Shown here: positions 1 to 8,976 of the stretch, one piece after another
Layout: each line of letters starts with the position of its first letter
How positions within the stretch are numbered: position 1 is the stretch's first letter
Assembly: GCA_946886855.1 (NCBI GenBank)
Contig: CAMPJJ010000011.1
Coordinates: 19,585-83,584 of the forward strand
Length of the DNA stretch: 64,000 bases
Source of the DNA: an uncultured Roseateles sp.
GTDB taxonomy: Bacteria; Pseudomonadota; Gammaproteobacteria; Burkholderiales; Burkholderiaceae
Direction of reading: 5' to 3'
Made by a program: the position numbers and the translations under genes
Notes under the pieces: model-generated
Seen by the model: the letters and a program-made list of their open reading frames with translations, nothing else
Told to the model about the DNA's origin: nothing
Databases searched by the model: none

Positions 1-2034
1 GCCCAGGCCCCGCACCGTCGGCGGCTGCACGATGAAGATGTTGGCGTCGCGCACCTTCTTGCCGAGCTCGCGGCTGAAGCGCTCGGCCAGCGCCGCGGCG
101 CCCTGCTGCTTCTCGGGGCGCTCCTTCCAGTCGGTCAGCCGGATGAAGCCCTGACCCGAGCCCTGGTCGCCGTTGGCGCCGCGCACGAGGTTGTAGAACT
201 GCACTTCCTTCTGCTCGGCCAGGTAGGCCTCCATCGCCTGCGCGACCGCTTCCATGCGCTCGGCCGTGGCGCCCGGCGCCATGCGGACCTGCATCTGCAG
301 GCTGCCCTGGTCCTCGTCCGGCAGGAAGGAGGTCGGCAGCGACCGGTAGAGCAGCGCCATGCCGCCGATCAGCAGCAGGTAGACGAGGAAGCTGCGCACC
401 CCGCGCGCCGTCAGCCAGCGCACGCGCACGACATAGCGGTCGCTGAACTTGTCGAACTGGCGGTTGAAGCCGCCAAAGAACCAGTCCAGCTGCTTCCCGA
501 ACGGGCCGCCGTGCGCCGCATGCTCGCCTTGGTGCACGGGCTTGAGCAGCGTCGCGCACAGCGCCGGCGACAGGCTCATCGCCACCAGCACCGACAGGAT
601 CATCGCGCTCACGACCGTGATCGAGAACTGGCGGTAGATGATGCCGGTCGACCCGCCGAAGAAGGCCATCGGGATGAACACCGCCGACAGCACGACCGCG
701 ATGCCGACCAGCGCGCCGCTGATCTCCTTCATGCTCTCGCGGGTCGCGTCGCGCGGGCTCAGGCCCTCCTCGCGCATCAGGCGCTCGACGTTCTCGACCA
801 CGACGATCGCGTCGTCCACCAGCAGGCCGATGGCCAGCACCAGCCCGAACATCGTCAGCGAGTTGATCGAGTACCCCGCCACCGCCAGCACCCCGAAAGT
901 CCCCAGCAGCACCACCGGCACCGCGATCGCGGGGATCAGCGTCGCACGCAGGTTCTGCATGAAGAGGTACATGATCGCCACGACCAGCACCATGGCCTCG
1001 ATCAGCGTGTGCACCACGCCCTCGATGGACACGCTGATGAAGGGCGTCGTGTCGTACGTGATGGTCGACTTCATCCCGTGCGGGAAGAAGGGTTCGAGCT
1101 CGGCCAGCTTGGCCTTCACCAGCTCCGCCGTCTTGAGCGCGTTGGCGCCGCTGGCCGGCAGGATGGCCATGCCCGCCGCGGTCTGGCCGGTGCTCTTGAC
1201 GTTGGTGGTGTAGCTGTCGCGGCCCAGCTCGACGCGGGCGACGTCGCCCAGCTTCAGCGCAGAACCGTCGGGCTGCACGCGCAGCACGATGTTGCGGAAC
1301 TGCTCGGCCGTCGTCAGCTTGGCGCGCGCGGTGATGATGGCCGTGAGGCGCTGGCCTTCGGGCGCCGGCTGGGCGCCGAGCTGGCCCGCCGAGACTTCGG
1401 TGTTCTGCGCCAGCAGCGCGTTGCGGATGTCGCCCGGCACCAGCGCGTAACGCTGCAGCTGCGCGGGATCCAGCCAGATGCGCATCGCGTAGCCGGAGCC
1501 GAAGACGTTGATGTCGCCCACGCCCTCGAGGCGGCTGATGATGTCGACCAGCGTGCTGGACAGGTAGTCGCCCAGGTCGGCCGAGGTCACGGCCGGGTTG
1601 TCGCTGGTCAGCATGATGACCATCAGGTTCTCGGTGCCGGCCTTGGTCACGCGCACGCCCTGCGCCTGCACCGCCTGCGGCAGCCGCGAGAGCGACTGCG
1701 AGACCTTGTTCTGGACCTGCATCTGCGCCAGGTCCGGGTCCGTGCCGGCGACGAAGCTCAGCACGGTGCTGGCGCCGCCGGAGGCGTTGCTGTTGGACTC
1801 GATCGAGAACAACCCGTCGATGCCCTTGAGGTTCTGCTCGATGACCTGCGTCACCGAGTCCTCGATCGCCTTGGCGGCCGCGCCCGGATAGCTGGTGTTG
1901 ATGGAGATGCGGGTGGGCGCGATGTCGGGGTAGCGCTCCAGCGGCAGGATGCGCACCGCGGCGGCGCCCGCCAGCATGATCACGATCGCGATGACCCACG
2001 CGAAGATGGGCCGGTCGATGAAGAACGAGGCCAT
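1..2034 (-). CDS. RND (HAE1/AcrB-type) efflux permease, C-terminus cut by window
   Basis: This is the inner-membrane proton-driven pump of a tripartite RND drug efflux system. The 678 visible codons begin MASFFIDRPIFAWVIAIV, the classic AcrB-type first membrane helix. The TM4 segment reads LLVDDAIVVVENVER, whose paired Asp residues belong to the proton relay. The porter-domain sequence of the HAE1 family lies between. About 350 C-terminal residues lie beyond position 1. The start ATG is only five bases from the adaptor stop, so the two genes are one operon. An outer-membrane channel may follow outside the window. Substrate cannot be told from sequence. Confidence 0.95.
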   Translation of the reverse strand, partial: MASFFIDRPIFAWVIAIVIMLAGAAAVRILPLERYPDIAPTRISINTSYPGAAAKAIEDSVTQVIEQNLKGIDGLFSIESNSNASGGASTVLSFVAGTDPDLAQMQVQNKVSQSLSRLPQAVQAQGVRVTKAGTENLMVIMLTSDNPAVTSADLGDYLSSTLVDIISRLEGVGDINVFGSGYAMRIWLDPAQLQRYALVPGDIRNALLAQNTEVSAGQLGAQPAPEGQRLTAIITARAKLTTAEQFRNIVLRVQPDGSALKLGDVARVELGRDSYTTNVKSTGQTAAGMAILPASGANALKTAELVKAKLAELEPFFPHGMKSTITYDTTPFISVSIEGVVHTLIEAMVLVVAIMYLFMQNLRATLIPAIAVPVVLLGTFGVLAVAGYSINSLTMFGLVLAIGLLVDDAIVVVENVERLMREEGLSPRDATRESMKEISGALVGIAVVLSAVFIPMAFFGGSTGIIYRQFSITVVSAMILSVLVAMSLSPALCATLLKPVHQGEHAAHGGPFGKQLDWFFGGFNRQFDKFSDRYVVRVRWLTARGVRSFLVYLLLIGGMALLYRSLPTSFLPDEDQGSLQMQVRMAPGATAERMEAVAQAMEAYLAEQKEVQFYNLVRGANGDQGSGQGFIRLTDWKERPEKQQGAAALAERFSRELGKKVRDANIFIVQPPTVRGLG

Positions 2035-2038
2035 GGTG

Positions 2039-3406
2039 TCAGCGTCCCGCGCCGGAGGCCGGCGTGGCCGTCGTGGCCGTCGTGGCCGTCGCGGCAGCAG
2101 AGGCCGCCGGCCCGCCGGTTTCCGCCGCGACCGCGGCCGCCGCGGAGGCCGCGGCCGCCGCGGAGGCCGCGGCCGGCTTGCCGCCGGAGCCCGCCGGACC
2201 GGCCGCGCCGCCCTTCTTCATGCCCGCCGGCACCGGCGTCACCGGCTGGCCGGCGCGCACGCGCTGCAGGCCTTCGATGGCGAGCTTGTCGCCGGCCTTC
2301 AGGCCGCTGGCGACCAGCCACTGGTTGCCAACCGCGCGGGTCAGCACCAGCTGGCGCAGCTGCAGCTTGTTCTCCGGGCCGACGACCAGCGCGGTCGCCT
2401 CGCCGGTGGGCGAGCGCGTCACGCCCTGCTGCGGCACCAGGATCACGCCGCTGTCGACGCCGGCCAGCAGCTTGGCCCGGACCACCATGCCGGGCAGCAG
2501 CGCACCGTCCGGATTGGGCACGATCGCGCGCAGCGTGACCGCGCCGGTGCCGCGGTCCACCGTCACGCCGCTGAACTGCAGCGTGCCGGGACGGGCGTAT
2601 TCGGTGCCGTCCTCCAGCACCAGCTTGATCCTGCTGCTGCCGCTGCGGGCATCGAGCTGGCGGCGCAGCTGCAGGATTTCGGCGCTGCTCTGGACGATGT
2701 CCACATGCATCGGGTCGAGCTGCTGCACCGTCGTCAGCGCCTGCGTCTGCGCGGCGGTGACCAGCGCGCCGGCGGTCACCGCGGAGACCTCGATGCGGCC
2801 GGAGATCGGCGCGGTGATGCGGGTGCGGTCCAGCTGCACCCGCGCGGCGTCGAGCGCGGCGCGGGCCACGGCCACGTCGGCCTGCGCCTGGCGCAGCGCG
2901 CTGGCGCTGTCGTCGGCGCTCTGGCGGCTGAGGGCGTCGGCCTTCAGCAGCTCCGCGTCGCGCTCGGCGCGGCTGCGGGCGACGGCCACCTGGGCCTCGG
3001 CCTTCTGCAGCGCGGCGGCGGTGCGGGCGCGCTCGGCCTCGTAGGTGGCGGCGTCGAGCTGGTACAGCGGCTGGCCGGCACGCACCAGCTTGCCTTCCTC
3101 GAAGAGCCGCTTCTGCACGATGCCGGTCACCTGCGGGCGGATCTCGGCCACCTGGCTGGCGGACAGCCGGCCCGGCAGCTCCAGCGCCAAGGGCGCGTCC
3201 TGCGTCGTGACGACGACCACGCCGACTTCCGGCGGGGCGCGCTTGACGGTCTCCTCCTTCTTCTCGCCGCAGCCGGCCAGCACCAGCACGGCCAGGGCGG
3301 CCAGCGCCGCCGCGATCGGTCCGAGGGTCGGCGCGCGCGGCGCGCGGGGCGGCTTCAACGCGTCCATCGACGACGAGGAGGTGGATGTCAGAATCTTCTT
3401 CGGCAT
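2039..3406 (-). CDS. RND efflux periplasmic adaptor lipoprotein (MexA/AcrA family)
   Basis: This membrane fusion protein links the RND permease to an outer-membrane channel. It has an N-terminal hydrophobic stretch ending in the lipobox LAGC followed by GEKKE, so it is probably lipid-anchored. A long Ala/Arg-rich coiled-coil hairpin (RAQADVAVARAALDAARVQL region), a lipoyl/barrel-sandwich domain (GRIEVSAVTAGALV) and a beta-barrel domain follow. The C-terminus is an Ala/Gly-rich tail of simple repeats. I take the ATG at 3406 (MPKKILTS); the ATG at 3367 (MDALKPPR) would give an equally good lipoprotein signal. Upstream and divergent lies a two-component system. Confidence 0.9.
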   Translation of the reverse strand: MPKKILTSTSSSSMDALKPPRAPRAPTLGPIAAALAALAVLVLAGCGEKKEETVKRAPPEVGVVVVTTQDAPLALELPGRLSASQVAEIRPQVTGIVQKRLFEEGKLVRAGQPLYQLDAATYEAERARTAAALQKAEAQVAVARSRAERDAELLKADALSRQSADDSASALRQAQADVAVARAALDAARVQLDRTRITAPISGRIEVSAVTAGALVTAAQTQALTTVQQLDPMHVDIVQSSAEILQLRRQLDARSGSSRIKLVLEDGTEYARPGTLQFSGVTVDRGTGAVTLRAIVPNPDGALLPGMVVRAKLLAGVDSGVILVPQQGVTRSPTGEATALVVGPENKLQLRQLVLTRAVGNQWLVASGLKAGDKLAIEGLQRVRAGQPVTPVPAGMKKGGAAGPAGSGGKPAAASAAAAASAAAAVAAETGGPAASAAATATTATTATPASGAGR

Positions 3407-3633
3407 GGCGGCGGATGCTCCGCCATGAATGTGGAGAGACCTTGAAGATCGCGTCAGGCGCGCGGCCTCCGCCCGGATGGCTTGCCGGTCGCACGCCGAC
3501 GCCCTCATCATCCCGTCCGTCGACGGTGTCCCCATCACTTTCGGCACACTGCCACTCGTTTCGACGCCTCCGCGCCAGGGCGATTGGCGCCGCCCGTTCC
3601 GCGGTCCGCGCCGCGTTCCTGCCCCTGTTCCGG

Positions 3634-5025
3634 ATGAAGCTCTCGTTCACCCTCACCGCCCGGCTCTTCGCCGTCGTCTTCAGCACCGCCATGGCGGTGG
3701 CGCTGGCGATGGGCGTGTTCTCGCACATCAACCTGAACCGGGACTTCATCGGCTACCTCAACGAGCAGGGCGTGAACCGGCTCGAGCTGGCCCGGACCAG
3801 CGTCACCGCCGGCTACCGCGAGCACGGGCAGAGCTGGGATTTCCTGCGCGAGAAACCGGAGCTCTGGGGCCGGCTGCTGCGCCCGCTGGTGCCGGAGGCG
3901 GACATGCCGGCGGTCAAGCATGGCCCGGCGGAGCTGACGGGGGCGACGCGGCGCTTCACGCTGTTCGACGAGAACCGCGAGCGCGTCGCCGGCTACGCCG
4001 GCCCGGTGGAGCCGACCGTGGAGCGGCCCATCATCGTCGACGGCCTGACGGTCGGCTGGCTGACGCTGACCCCGATCGAATCGGTGAGCCCCGGCGCGGA
4101 GAAGCATTTCTACGACGCGCAGCTGCGCTCGGCCTGGGTGGTCGGCGGCGCGGCGGTGCTGCTCGCCGGCGCGGTCGCGTACTGGATCTCGCGCCGGCTG
4201 CTGAGTCCCGTGCGGCGCGTCGCCGTCGCCACGCACCGGCTGGCGGCGGGCGACTTCGAGGTCCGCGTGCCCGAGACGCGCCGCAACGACGACATCGCCG
4301 GCCTGGGCCGCGACTTCAACCAGCTCGCGCTGACCCTGCAGCGCAACGAAGCGATGCGGCGCGAGTTCCTCGCCGACGTCTCGCACGAGCTGCGCACGCC
4401 GCTGGGCGTGCTGCACGGCGAGCTGGAGGCCCTGGAGGACGGCGTGCGCAAGCTCGACGCGCAGGCGCTGCGCTCGCTGCAGGGCGAGGTCGCGATCCTG
4501 CACAAGCTGGTCGACGACCTCCATGAACTCTCGATGGCGGACGTGGGCGCCCTCGCCTACCGCAAGTCGGAGGTGGACCTGCGCGAGCTGATCGACGTGA
4601 CGGCCGGCGCCTTCGGCGAGCGGCTGCACGGCAGCGGGCTGAAGCTGCAGCTGGATCTGCCGGAGCAGCCGCTGCGGGTCTTCGGCGACGAGCGCCGGCT
4701 GCGGCAGCTGCTGGGCAACCTCGTCGAGAACAGCTGCCGCTACACCGACGCGGGCGGCGCGCTGAGCATCAGCGCGCGGCGCAGCGGCGGACACGCGGTG
4801 ATCGACGTGCAGGACACCTCGCCCGGCGTCGGGCCGGAGCACCTGCCGCGCCTGTTCGAGCGCTTCTTCCGGGTCGACGCCTCGCGCAGCCGGCGCGGCG
4901 GCGGATCGGGGCTGGGGCTGTCGATCTGCCAGCGCATCGCGGAGGCGCACGAGGGCCGCATCGAGGCGCGCCCCTCGCCGCTGGGCGGCCTGTGGATGCG
5001 CGTGGAGCTGCCGGTCCATGGCTGA
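3634..5025 (+). CDS. Sensor histidine kinase, BaeS-like
   Basis: Membrane sensor kinase of 463 residues. It has two membrane helices (about residues 5-30 and 165-187) flanking a periplasmic sensor, then a HAMP domain (LLSPVRRVAVATHRLAAGDF), the H-box FLADVSHELRTPL, an N-box LLGNLVENSCRY and the G-boxes GSGLGLSICQRIAEAH. Layout and length match BaeS/CpxA-type envelope-stress kinases. The chosen ATG gives a basic n-region before the first helix. Its stop overlaps the response regulator start by eight bases. Divergence from the RND operon suggests that it controls efflux expression; this is inference. Confidence 0.92.
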   Translation: MKLSFTLTARLFAVVFSTAMAVALAMGVFSHINLNRDFIGYLNEQGVNRLELARTSVTAGYREHGQSWDFLREKPELWGRLLRPLVPEADMPAVKHGPAELTGATRRFTLFDENRERVAGYAGPVEPTVERPIIVDGLTVGWLTLTPIESVSPGAEKHFYDAQLRSAWVVGGAAVLLAGAVAYWISRRLLSPVRRVAVATHRLAAGDFEVRVPETRRNDDIAGLGRDFNQLALTLQRNEAMRREFLADVSHELRTPLGVLHGELEALEDGVRKLDAQALRSLQGEVAILHKLVDDLHELSMADVGALAYRKSEVDLRELIDVTAGAFGERLHGSGLKLQLDLPEQPLRVFGDERRLRQLLGNLVENSCRYTDAGGALSISARRSGGHAVIDVQDTSPGVGPEHLPRLFERFFRVDASRSRRGGGSGLGLSICQRIAEAHEGRIEARPSPLGGLWMRVELPVHG

Positions 5026-5794
5026 GAACACTGTGGAGTCGGGATCGGGATCGGGATCGGGATCGGGCCTGGCGCCGATGCCGATGGAACCGGGCCCGTC
5101 GCGGGTGCTGGTGGTCGAGGACGAGCCCAAGCTCGCGGCGCTGCTGGCGGACTACCTGCGCGCGGCCGGGCACGAGCCCGAATGCGTGGCCGACGGCCGC
5201 GAGGTGATCCCGGCGTGGACGGCGCGGCGGCACGACCTGATCCTGCTCGACCTGATGCTGCCGGGCATCGACGGGCTGACGCTGTGCCGCACCCTGCGTG
5301 GGATGAGCAGCGTGCCCATCCTGATGCTGACGGCGCGGGCGGACGAATCGGACCGGCTCGCCGGCCTGGAGACCGGCGCGGACGACTACATCGCGAAGAA
5401 CCCCTTCAGTCCGCGCGAGGTGATGGCGCGGGTGAAGGCGGCGCTGCGCCGAGGCCGCGCGCACGAGATGGCGACGGCCGCCGCGGTGGCTGCCTTCGCG
5501 GCCGGGAGCGAGGCGCTGTTCATCGACGAGGCCGGCTGGACCGCCAGCTGGCGCGGCGAGCCGCTGGACCTCACGCCGATCGAGTTCCGCCTGCTCCACA
5601 TCCTGGCGGCCCAGCCGGGGCGCGTGTACGCGCGCACGCAGCTGCTGGACCTGCTGCACGTCGACGGCCGCGAGGTCACCGAGCGCGCCGTCGACAGCCA
5701 CATCAAGAACCTGCGGCGCAAGCTGGAGCGCGCGGGTGCCGGCACGGACCGGATCCGGTCCATCTACGGCGTGGGCTACCGCTTCGAGCGGTGA
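5018..5794 (+). CDS. OmpR/PhoB-family response regulator, BaeR-like
   Basis: Receiver domain (acidic VEDE, phospho-acceptor in LILLDLMLPG, Thr in MLTAR) followed by a winged-helix DNA-binding domain (LTPIEFRLLHIL ... VDSHIKNLRRKL ... YGVGYRFER). The N-terminus carries a Gly-Ser tract encoded by a GGGATC hexanucleotide repeat before the conserved fold starts near residue 28; an internal ATG (MPMEPG) is an alternative start. Oddity: the invariant Lys-Pro pair of receivers reads K127-N128-P129, with an extra Asn between them. The eight-base overlap with the kinase gene implies coupled translation and a cognate pair. Confidence 0.92.
   Translation: MAENTVESGSGSGSGSGLAPMPMEPGPSRVLVVEDEPKLAALLADYLRAAGHEPECVADGREVIPAWTARRHDLILLDLMLPGIDGLTLCRTLRGMSSVPILMLTARADESDRLAGLETGADDYIAKNPFSPREVMARVKAALRRGRAHEMATAAAVAAFAAGSEALFIDEAGWTASWRGEPLDLTPIEFRLLHILAAQPGRVYARTQLLDLLHVDGREVTERAVDSHIKNLRRKLERAGAGTDRIRSIYGVGYRFER
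5036..5067 (+). repeat. GGGATC hexanucleotide tract in response regulator gene
   Basis: Four to five in-frame copies of a GGGATC-like unit encode the Gly-Ser run at the N-terminus of the response regulator. The unit length is a multiple of three, so copy-number change would keep the frame. Confidence 0.8.
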
Positions 5795-5870
5795 CAGGTC
5801 TTGCCGTATGCGCCTCTCCCGCCCGCGGAGGCGCGTGGAAGAGCGCGTGAGGAAGAGCGAGGGCGCTTGA

Positions 5871-5918
5871 GAGCGCGGCAGAGCGCGGCAGAGCGCGACA
5901 GAGCGCGACAGAGCGCGG
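5871..5918. repeat. 10-bp tandem repeat, about 4.8 copies
   Basis: Consecutive GAGCGCGGCA or GAGCGCGACA units run head to tail in the space between the response regulator and the convergent sirtuin gene. The unit is not a multiple of three, as expected outside coding sequence. No terminator with a T-run is seen next to it. Confidence 0.9.
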
Positions 5919-5949
5919 GGTGAGGCCAGCGCCCCGGGCACTGCTCCGG

Positions 5950-6732
5950 TCAGAGGGAGGCGACCGCCGACAAACGCGCGGCGACGGCCGGCAGCCCGGC
6001 CGCCGCGGTCGTCTGCCACCGGTGGCTGACCTGCGCGGCCACTTCGCCCGGCTGCGGATTGATCTCGACGATCACCGCGCCTTTCGGCGCCAGCCGCACC
6101 ATGCCGGCCGCCGGATAGACGACGCCGGACGTGCCGACGATCAGCAGCAGGTCGCAGTCGGCGATGCGTTGCGCCGCCGCGTTCACGACCTCGTCGTCGA
6201 GCTGCTCGCCGAACCACACGACGCCCGGGCGGATCGATCCGTGACCACACGCCACGCAGGTCGGCGGCGCCAGCCGTCGCTGTGCCTCCGGCGGCGGGTC
6301 GTTCAAGGTCGCGCGCGTGCCGCACCGGTCGCACCGGGCGGCAAAGAGGCTGCCATGCAGATGCAGCGCGCCTTCAACGCCCGCGCGCTCATGCAGATCG
6401 TCCACGTTCTGCGTCACCACCTGCGCGCCGAAATCGCGCTGCAGGCGCGCCACCGCGAGATGGCCGGGGTTGGGCGTTGCGGCCATCACCTGGCCGCGGC
6501 GCCACTCATACCAGCCCCACACGGTCTCCCTGTCGCGCCGCCAGGCGTCAGGGGTTGCCAGCTGCTGCGGATCGAACTCGCCCCACAGCCCGTTGCTGCC
6601 TGAACGGAAGGTCGGGATGCCGCTGTCGGCCGACATGCCGGCGCCGCTGAACACGACGATGCGCTCGAAGCGGCGATTCAGCAGCTGACTCAGTGCATTG
6701 GGCAGATCGACCCAGTCGTTCCTGTCATTCAT
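5950..6732 (-). CDS. cobB: NAD-dependent protein deacylase (sirtuin, CobB type)
   Basis: Removes acyl groups from protein lysines using NAD+. The 260 residues contain the Rossmann NAD motif GAG at 30-32 within FSGAGMSADSGIPTFR, QNVDD at 108-112, the catalytic His126 in LHLHGS, and a zinc knuckle of Cys134, Cys137, Cys159 and Cys162. Tyr75 and Arg78 (WYEWRR) match the Y-x-x-R pair of class III sirtuins that favours succinyl/malonyl lysine; that activity is family knowledge and untested here. It stands alone between convergent and tandem neighbours. Confidence 0.95.
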   Translation of the reverse strand: MNDRNDWVDLPNALSQLLNRRFERIVVFSGAGMSADSGIPTFRSGSNGLWGEFDPQQLATPDAWRRDRETVWGWYEWRRGQVMAATPNPGHLAVARLQRDFGAQVVTQNVDDLHERAGVEGALHLHGSLFAARCDRCGTRATLNDPPPEAQRRLAPPTCVACGHGSIRPGVVWFGEQLDDEVVNAAAQRIADCDLLLIVGTSGVVYPAAGMVRLAPKGAVIVEINPQPGEVAAQVSHRWQTTAAAGLPAVAARLSAVASL

Positions 6733-6809
6733 CGTTCAACAGTCCGTCCATTTGCATGGCGTGCTCACCGCGTGAGACGGGCCGAGGCCGGCGTCGGCCT
6801 GCCAGGTCC

Positions 6810-6863
6810 GCCAGCCAGCCAGCCCGCCCGCCAGCGAGCCAGCCAGCCAGCGAGCGAGCGAGG
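6810..6863. repeat. CCAG/CGAG tetranucleotide low-complexity tract
   Basis: A stretch built almost only from CCAG, CCCG and CGAG units lies between the sirtuin start and the end of the VOC gene. It is intergenic; no function is visible. Confidence 0.8.
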
Positions 6864-6874
6864 GATTCAGCCCG

Positions 6875-7354
6875 TCAGCCCTTGACCGCCGCCTCGATCT
6901 TCGCGACGTCGATCTTGTGCATCTCCATCATCGCGCTGAACGCGCGCTTGGCCGCGGCGCGATCCGGATGGTTCAGCGCCTCGGTCAGCACGCGTGGCGT
7001 GATCTGCCAGGAGATGCCCCACTTGTCCTTGCACCAGCCGCACGCGCTCTCCTGACCGCCGTTGCCGACGATCGCGTTCCAGAGCCGGTCCGTCTCGGCC
7101 TGGTCGTCCGTCGCGACCTGGAACGAGAAGGCCTCGCTGTGCTTCATGGCCGGGCCGCCGTTGAGACCGATGCAGGGAATGCCCATCACCGTGAACTCGA
7201 CGACCAGCACGTCGCCCTCCACGCCCGAGGGAAAGTCGCCCGGCGCCCGCGCGATGCGGCCCACCCGGCTGTCCGGAAAGGTCTTCTCGTAGAAACGGGC
7301 GGCTTCTGCCGCATCGCGGTCGTACCAGACGCAGATCGTGTTCTTCGCTTGCAT
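6875..7354 (-). CDS. PhnB/3-demethylubiquinone methyltransferase-like VOC protein
   Basis: A 159-residue vicinal-oxygen-chelate fold protein. It begins with the typical ICVWYDRDAAEAARFYEKTF strand-helix and includes FQVATDDQAETDRLWNAI and the GWCKDKWGISWQI motif of the PhnB-like subgroup, which is often annotated as 3-demethylubiquinone-9 3-methyltransferase but has no proven methyltransferase activity. The ATG at 7354 is preceded by AAGGAGA at good spacing, which decides the start over further upstream codons. Enzymatic role unknown. Confidence 0.88.
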   Translation of the reverse strand: MQAKNTICVWYDRDAAEAARFYEKTFPDSRVGRIARAPGDFPSGVEGDVLVVEFTVMGIPCIGLNGGPAMKHSEAFSFQVATDDQAETDRLWNAIVGNGGQESACGWCKDKWGISWQITPRVLTEALNHPDRAAAKRAFSAMMEMHKIDVAKIEAAVKG

Positions 7355-7519
7355 GGGGTCTCCTTGGGGTTGGGGGGTCATCGTAGACACGACGAACCGC
7401 CCTCGCCCATTTCGACAAGGTCCTGCCGATCAGGGACACCCTCCCTGTTCGAGAAAGGAACAACCCACGCGGAGACGCCCAGCGACCGTGCGTCCAAAGG
7501 CCGTCTGTCCAGAGGCCGA

Positions 7520-8218
7520 TCAGATGCCGCCGGCCGACACGATCGGCCCGGTCGGCTTGCCGGTGCGCGAGCCGCCGCTCGGCTCCAGGCTGACCGCGAA
7601 AGCCTGGGTGTCGTCGAGCAGGTTCGCGCGCGTCACCGTGGTCGGCACGTCGCCCGACGCGATCAGGCCCAGCGAGCGCGGCGCGCCCGACTTCGGCACC
7701 GCCCAGAGCTCGAGCGCATGCGACGCGTCGATCGACACCGGCGCCAGGGGCTTCAGGACCAGGGCCCGTCCGTCCGCCGACACGCTGGCCACGAAGCCCG
7801 TCTTGACGAGCTCGACGCCCTCCGGCGTGCTGCGCAGCACCACCACGACGGGCGCCGCTTCGGGCACGGGCCGGGCGACCATCACCGCCAGCACGACCGA
7901 CGCCGCGAGGGCCGCCGCGCTGAGGCCGCGCCAGAAGCGCAGCGGTCCCGGACGGGACGGCGCGACCGGGCGCACCCCGGCGTCCGCAGCGCCGAAGAGT
8001 CGGGTCTGGATCGTCGCCCACACCTGCGGCGGCGGCTCGACCGGCGCCACCTGCCCCGCCAGCAGCTGCAGGCGCGCCGACCAGGCCGCCGTCGCGGCGG
8101 CGAGCGCGGGATGGGCCGGCAACAGGCGCTCGAAGCGGCGGCGCGCGCCGCCTCGCAATGTGCCCAAGGCATAGTCCGCGGCCAGCCGCTCCGCGAGTTC
8201 GGGATGTCCGTAGTCCAT
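7520..8218 (-). CDS. Anti-sigma factor, RskA-type
   Basis: Membrane anti-sigma factor of 232 residues. The N-terminal cytoplasmic part (LAADYALGTLRGGARRRFE) matches the sigma-binding region of anti-sigma-K/RskA proteins. One membrane helix (about residues 98-116) and a periplasmic RskA domain ending in an FAVSLEPSGGS/PTGPIV motif follow. Its ATG overlaps the sigma factor stop by one base (TGATG), so the two are co-translated. Family knowledge: such proteins hold the sigma factor inactive until the periplasmic part is cut or released. Confidence 0.93.
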   Translation of the reverse strand: MDYGHPELAERLAADYALGTLRGGARRRFERLLPAHPALAAATAAWSARLQLLAGQVAPVEPPPQVWATIQTRLFGAADAGVRPVAPSRPGPLRFWRGLSAAALAASVVLAVMVARPVPEAAPVVVVLRSTPEGVELVKTGFVASVSADGRALVLKPLAPVSIDASHALELWAVPKSGAPRSLGLIASGDVPTTVTRANLLDDTQAFAVSLEPSGGSRTGKPTGPIVSAGGI

Positions 8219-8910
8219 CAGAGCACCCTGCCCATCGCGCCCAGCCGCCCGGTCGCCCGGTCCAGGCAGCCGCGCAGGCTCAGCAAACCGCGCCGCACCC
8301 AGCTCTTCACCGTGCCCAGCGGCTGGCTCAGGTGCTCGGCCACCTCGGAGTGCGACAAGCCCTGGTAGTAGGCCAGCGCCAGGCTGCTGCGCTGCTCGCC
8401 GCTGAGCTGCGACATGCAGCGCTCCAGCGCGTGGGCGCGGTTCGCGTCGTCCAGCAGGTCCAGCGGGCTGGGCTGCTCGCTGGGCATGTGGTCGAGCAGG
8501 TCGCGCTCGCCCTCGCCGCCCTCGCCGCCTCCGTCGATCCCGCCGAAACGGCTGATGGTCGCCGGTTGCGCGGCACGGCGCCGCAAGCTGTCGATCGCCC
8601 GGTGCCGCGCGATCGTCGTGAGCCAGGTCAACACCTTGCCGTGCGCGACGTCGAAGCTCGGCGCCTGCCGCCAGACGGTGATGTAGATCTCCTGCAGGAC
8701 CTCTTCCGCATGGCCGCGGTCGCGATTGATCCGCAGCACCATGCCGAAAAGCGTCGCGCTGGTGGCCCGGTAGAGCTCATCGAACGCGCCGCGGTCGGAC
8801 GACGCCACGCGCGCCATCAGCGTCGCGAGCCGGTCGTCGCGCTCGGTCGGGGCGGACGGCATTGCCTGGGCCCGCGGATCAGGACCGGAATCGTCGGGAG
8901 GGGTCGTCAT
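8218..8910 (-). CDS. ECF RNA polymerase sigma factor, SigK-like
   Basis: Group IV sigma factor of 230 residues. Region 2 is seen as FDELYRATSATLFGMVLRI, the EEVLQEIYITVWRQ -10 helix and TWLTTIARHRAIDSLRRR. Region 4 is seen as QRSSLALAYYQGLSHSEVAEHL followed by GTVKSWVRRGLLSLR. An acidic linker of about 40 residues joins them. It forms a unit with the RskA anti-sigma gene. A promoter-like signal just upstream (8918-8945) resembles one before the DUF4331 operon, which suggests autoregulation. With that promoter the mRNA would be almost leaderless. Confidence 0.94.
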   Translation of the reverse strand: MTTPPDDSGPDPRAQAMPSAPTERDDRLATLMARVASSDRGAFDELYRATSATLFGMVLRINRDRGHAEEVLQEIYITVWRQAPSFDVAHGKVLTWLTTIARHRAIDSLRRRAAQPATISRFGGIDGGGEGGEGERDLLDHMPSEQPSPLDLLDDANRAHALERCMSQLSGEQRSSLALAYYQGLSHSEVAEHLSQPLGTVKSWVRRGLLSLRGCLDRATGRLGAMGRVL

Positions 8911-8917
8911 GGCCGCT

Positions 8918-8945
8918 TATACGCACGCGACGTCCATCTGGATCA
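8918..8945 (-). promoter_or_regulatory. Putative ECF-type promoter of the sigma/anti-sigma genes
   Basis: Read on the minus strand: TGATCC at 8945-8940, 16 bases, then CGTATA at 8923-8918. Seven bases separate the -10 from the sigma ATG, so the transcript would have little or no leader. The same ATCC-N16-CGTAWA arrangement precedes the DUF4331 operon. Seen in sequence; function is inferred. Confidence 0.55.
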
Positions 8946-8976
8946 AGAAAAGGCATCGGGTTGGGCGGGGACGGCA

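Noticed and set aside
511..2538. Long plus-strand open frame (675 codons) opposite the RND genes
   Set aside because: Arg/His/Gln-rich translation with no domain; it is the antisense shadow of well-recognised RND permease and adaptor genes in GC-rich DNA.
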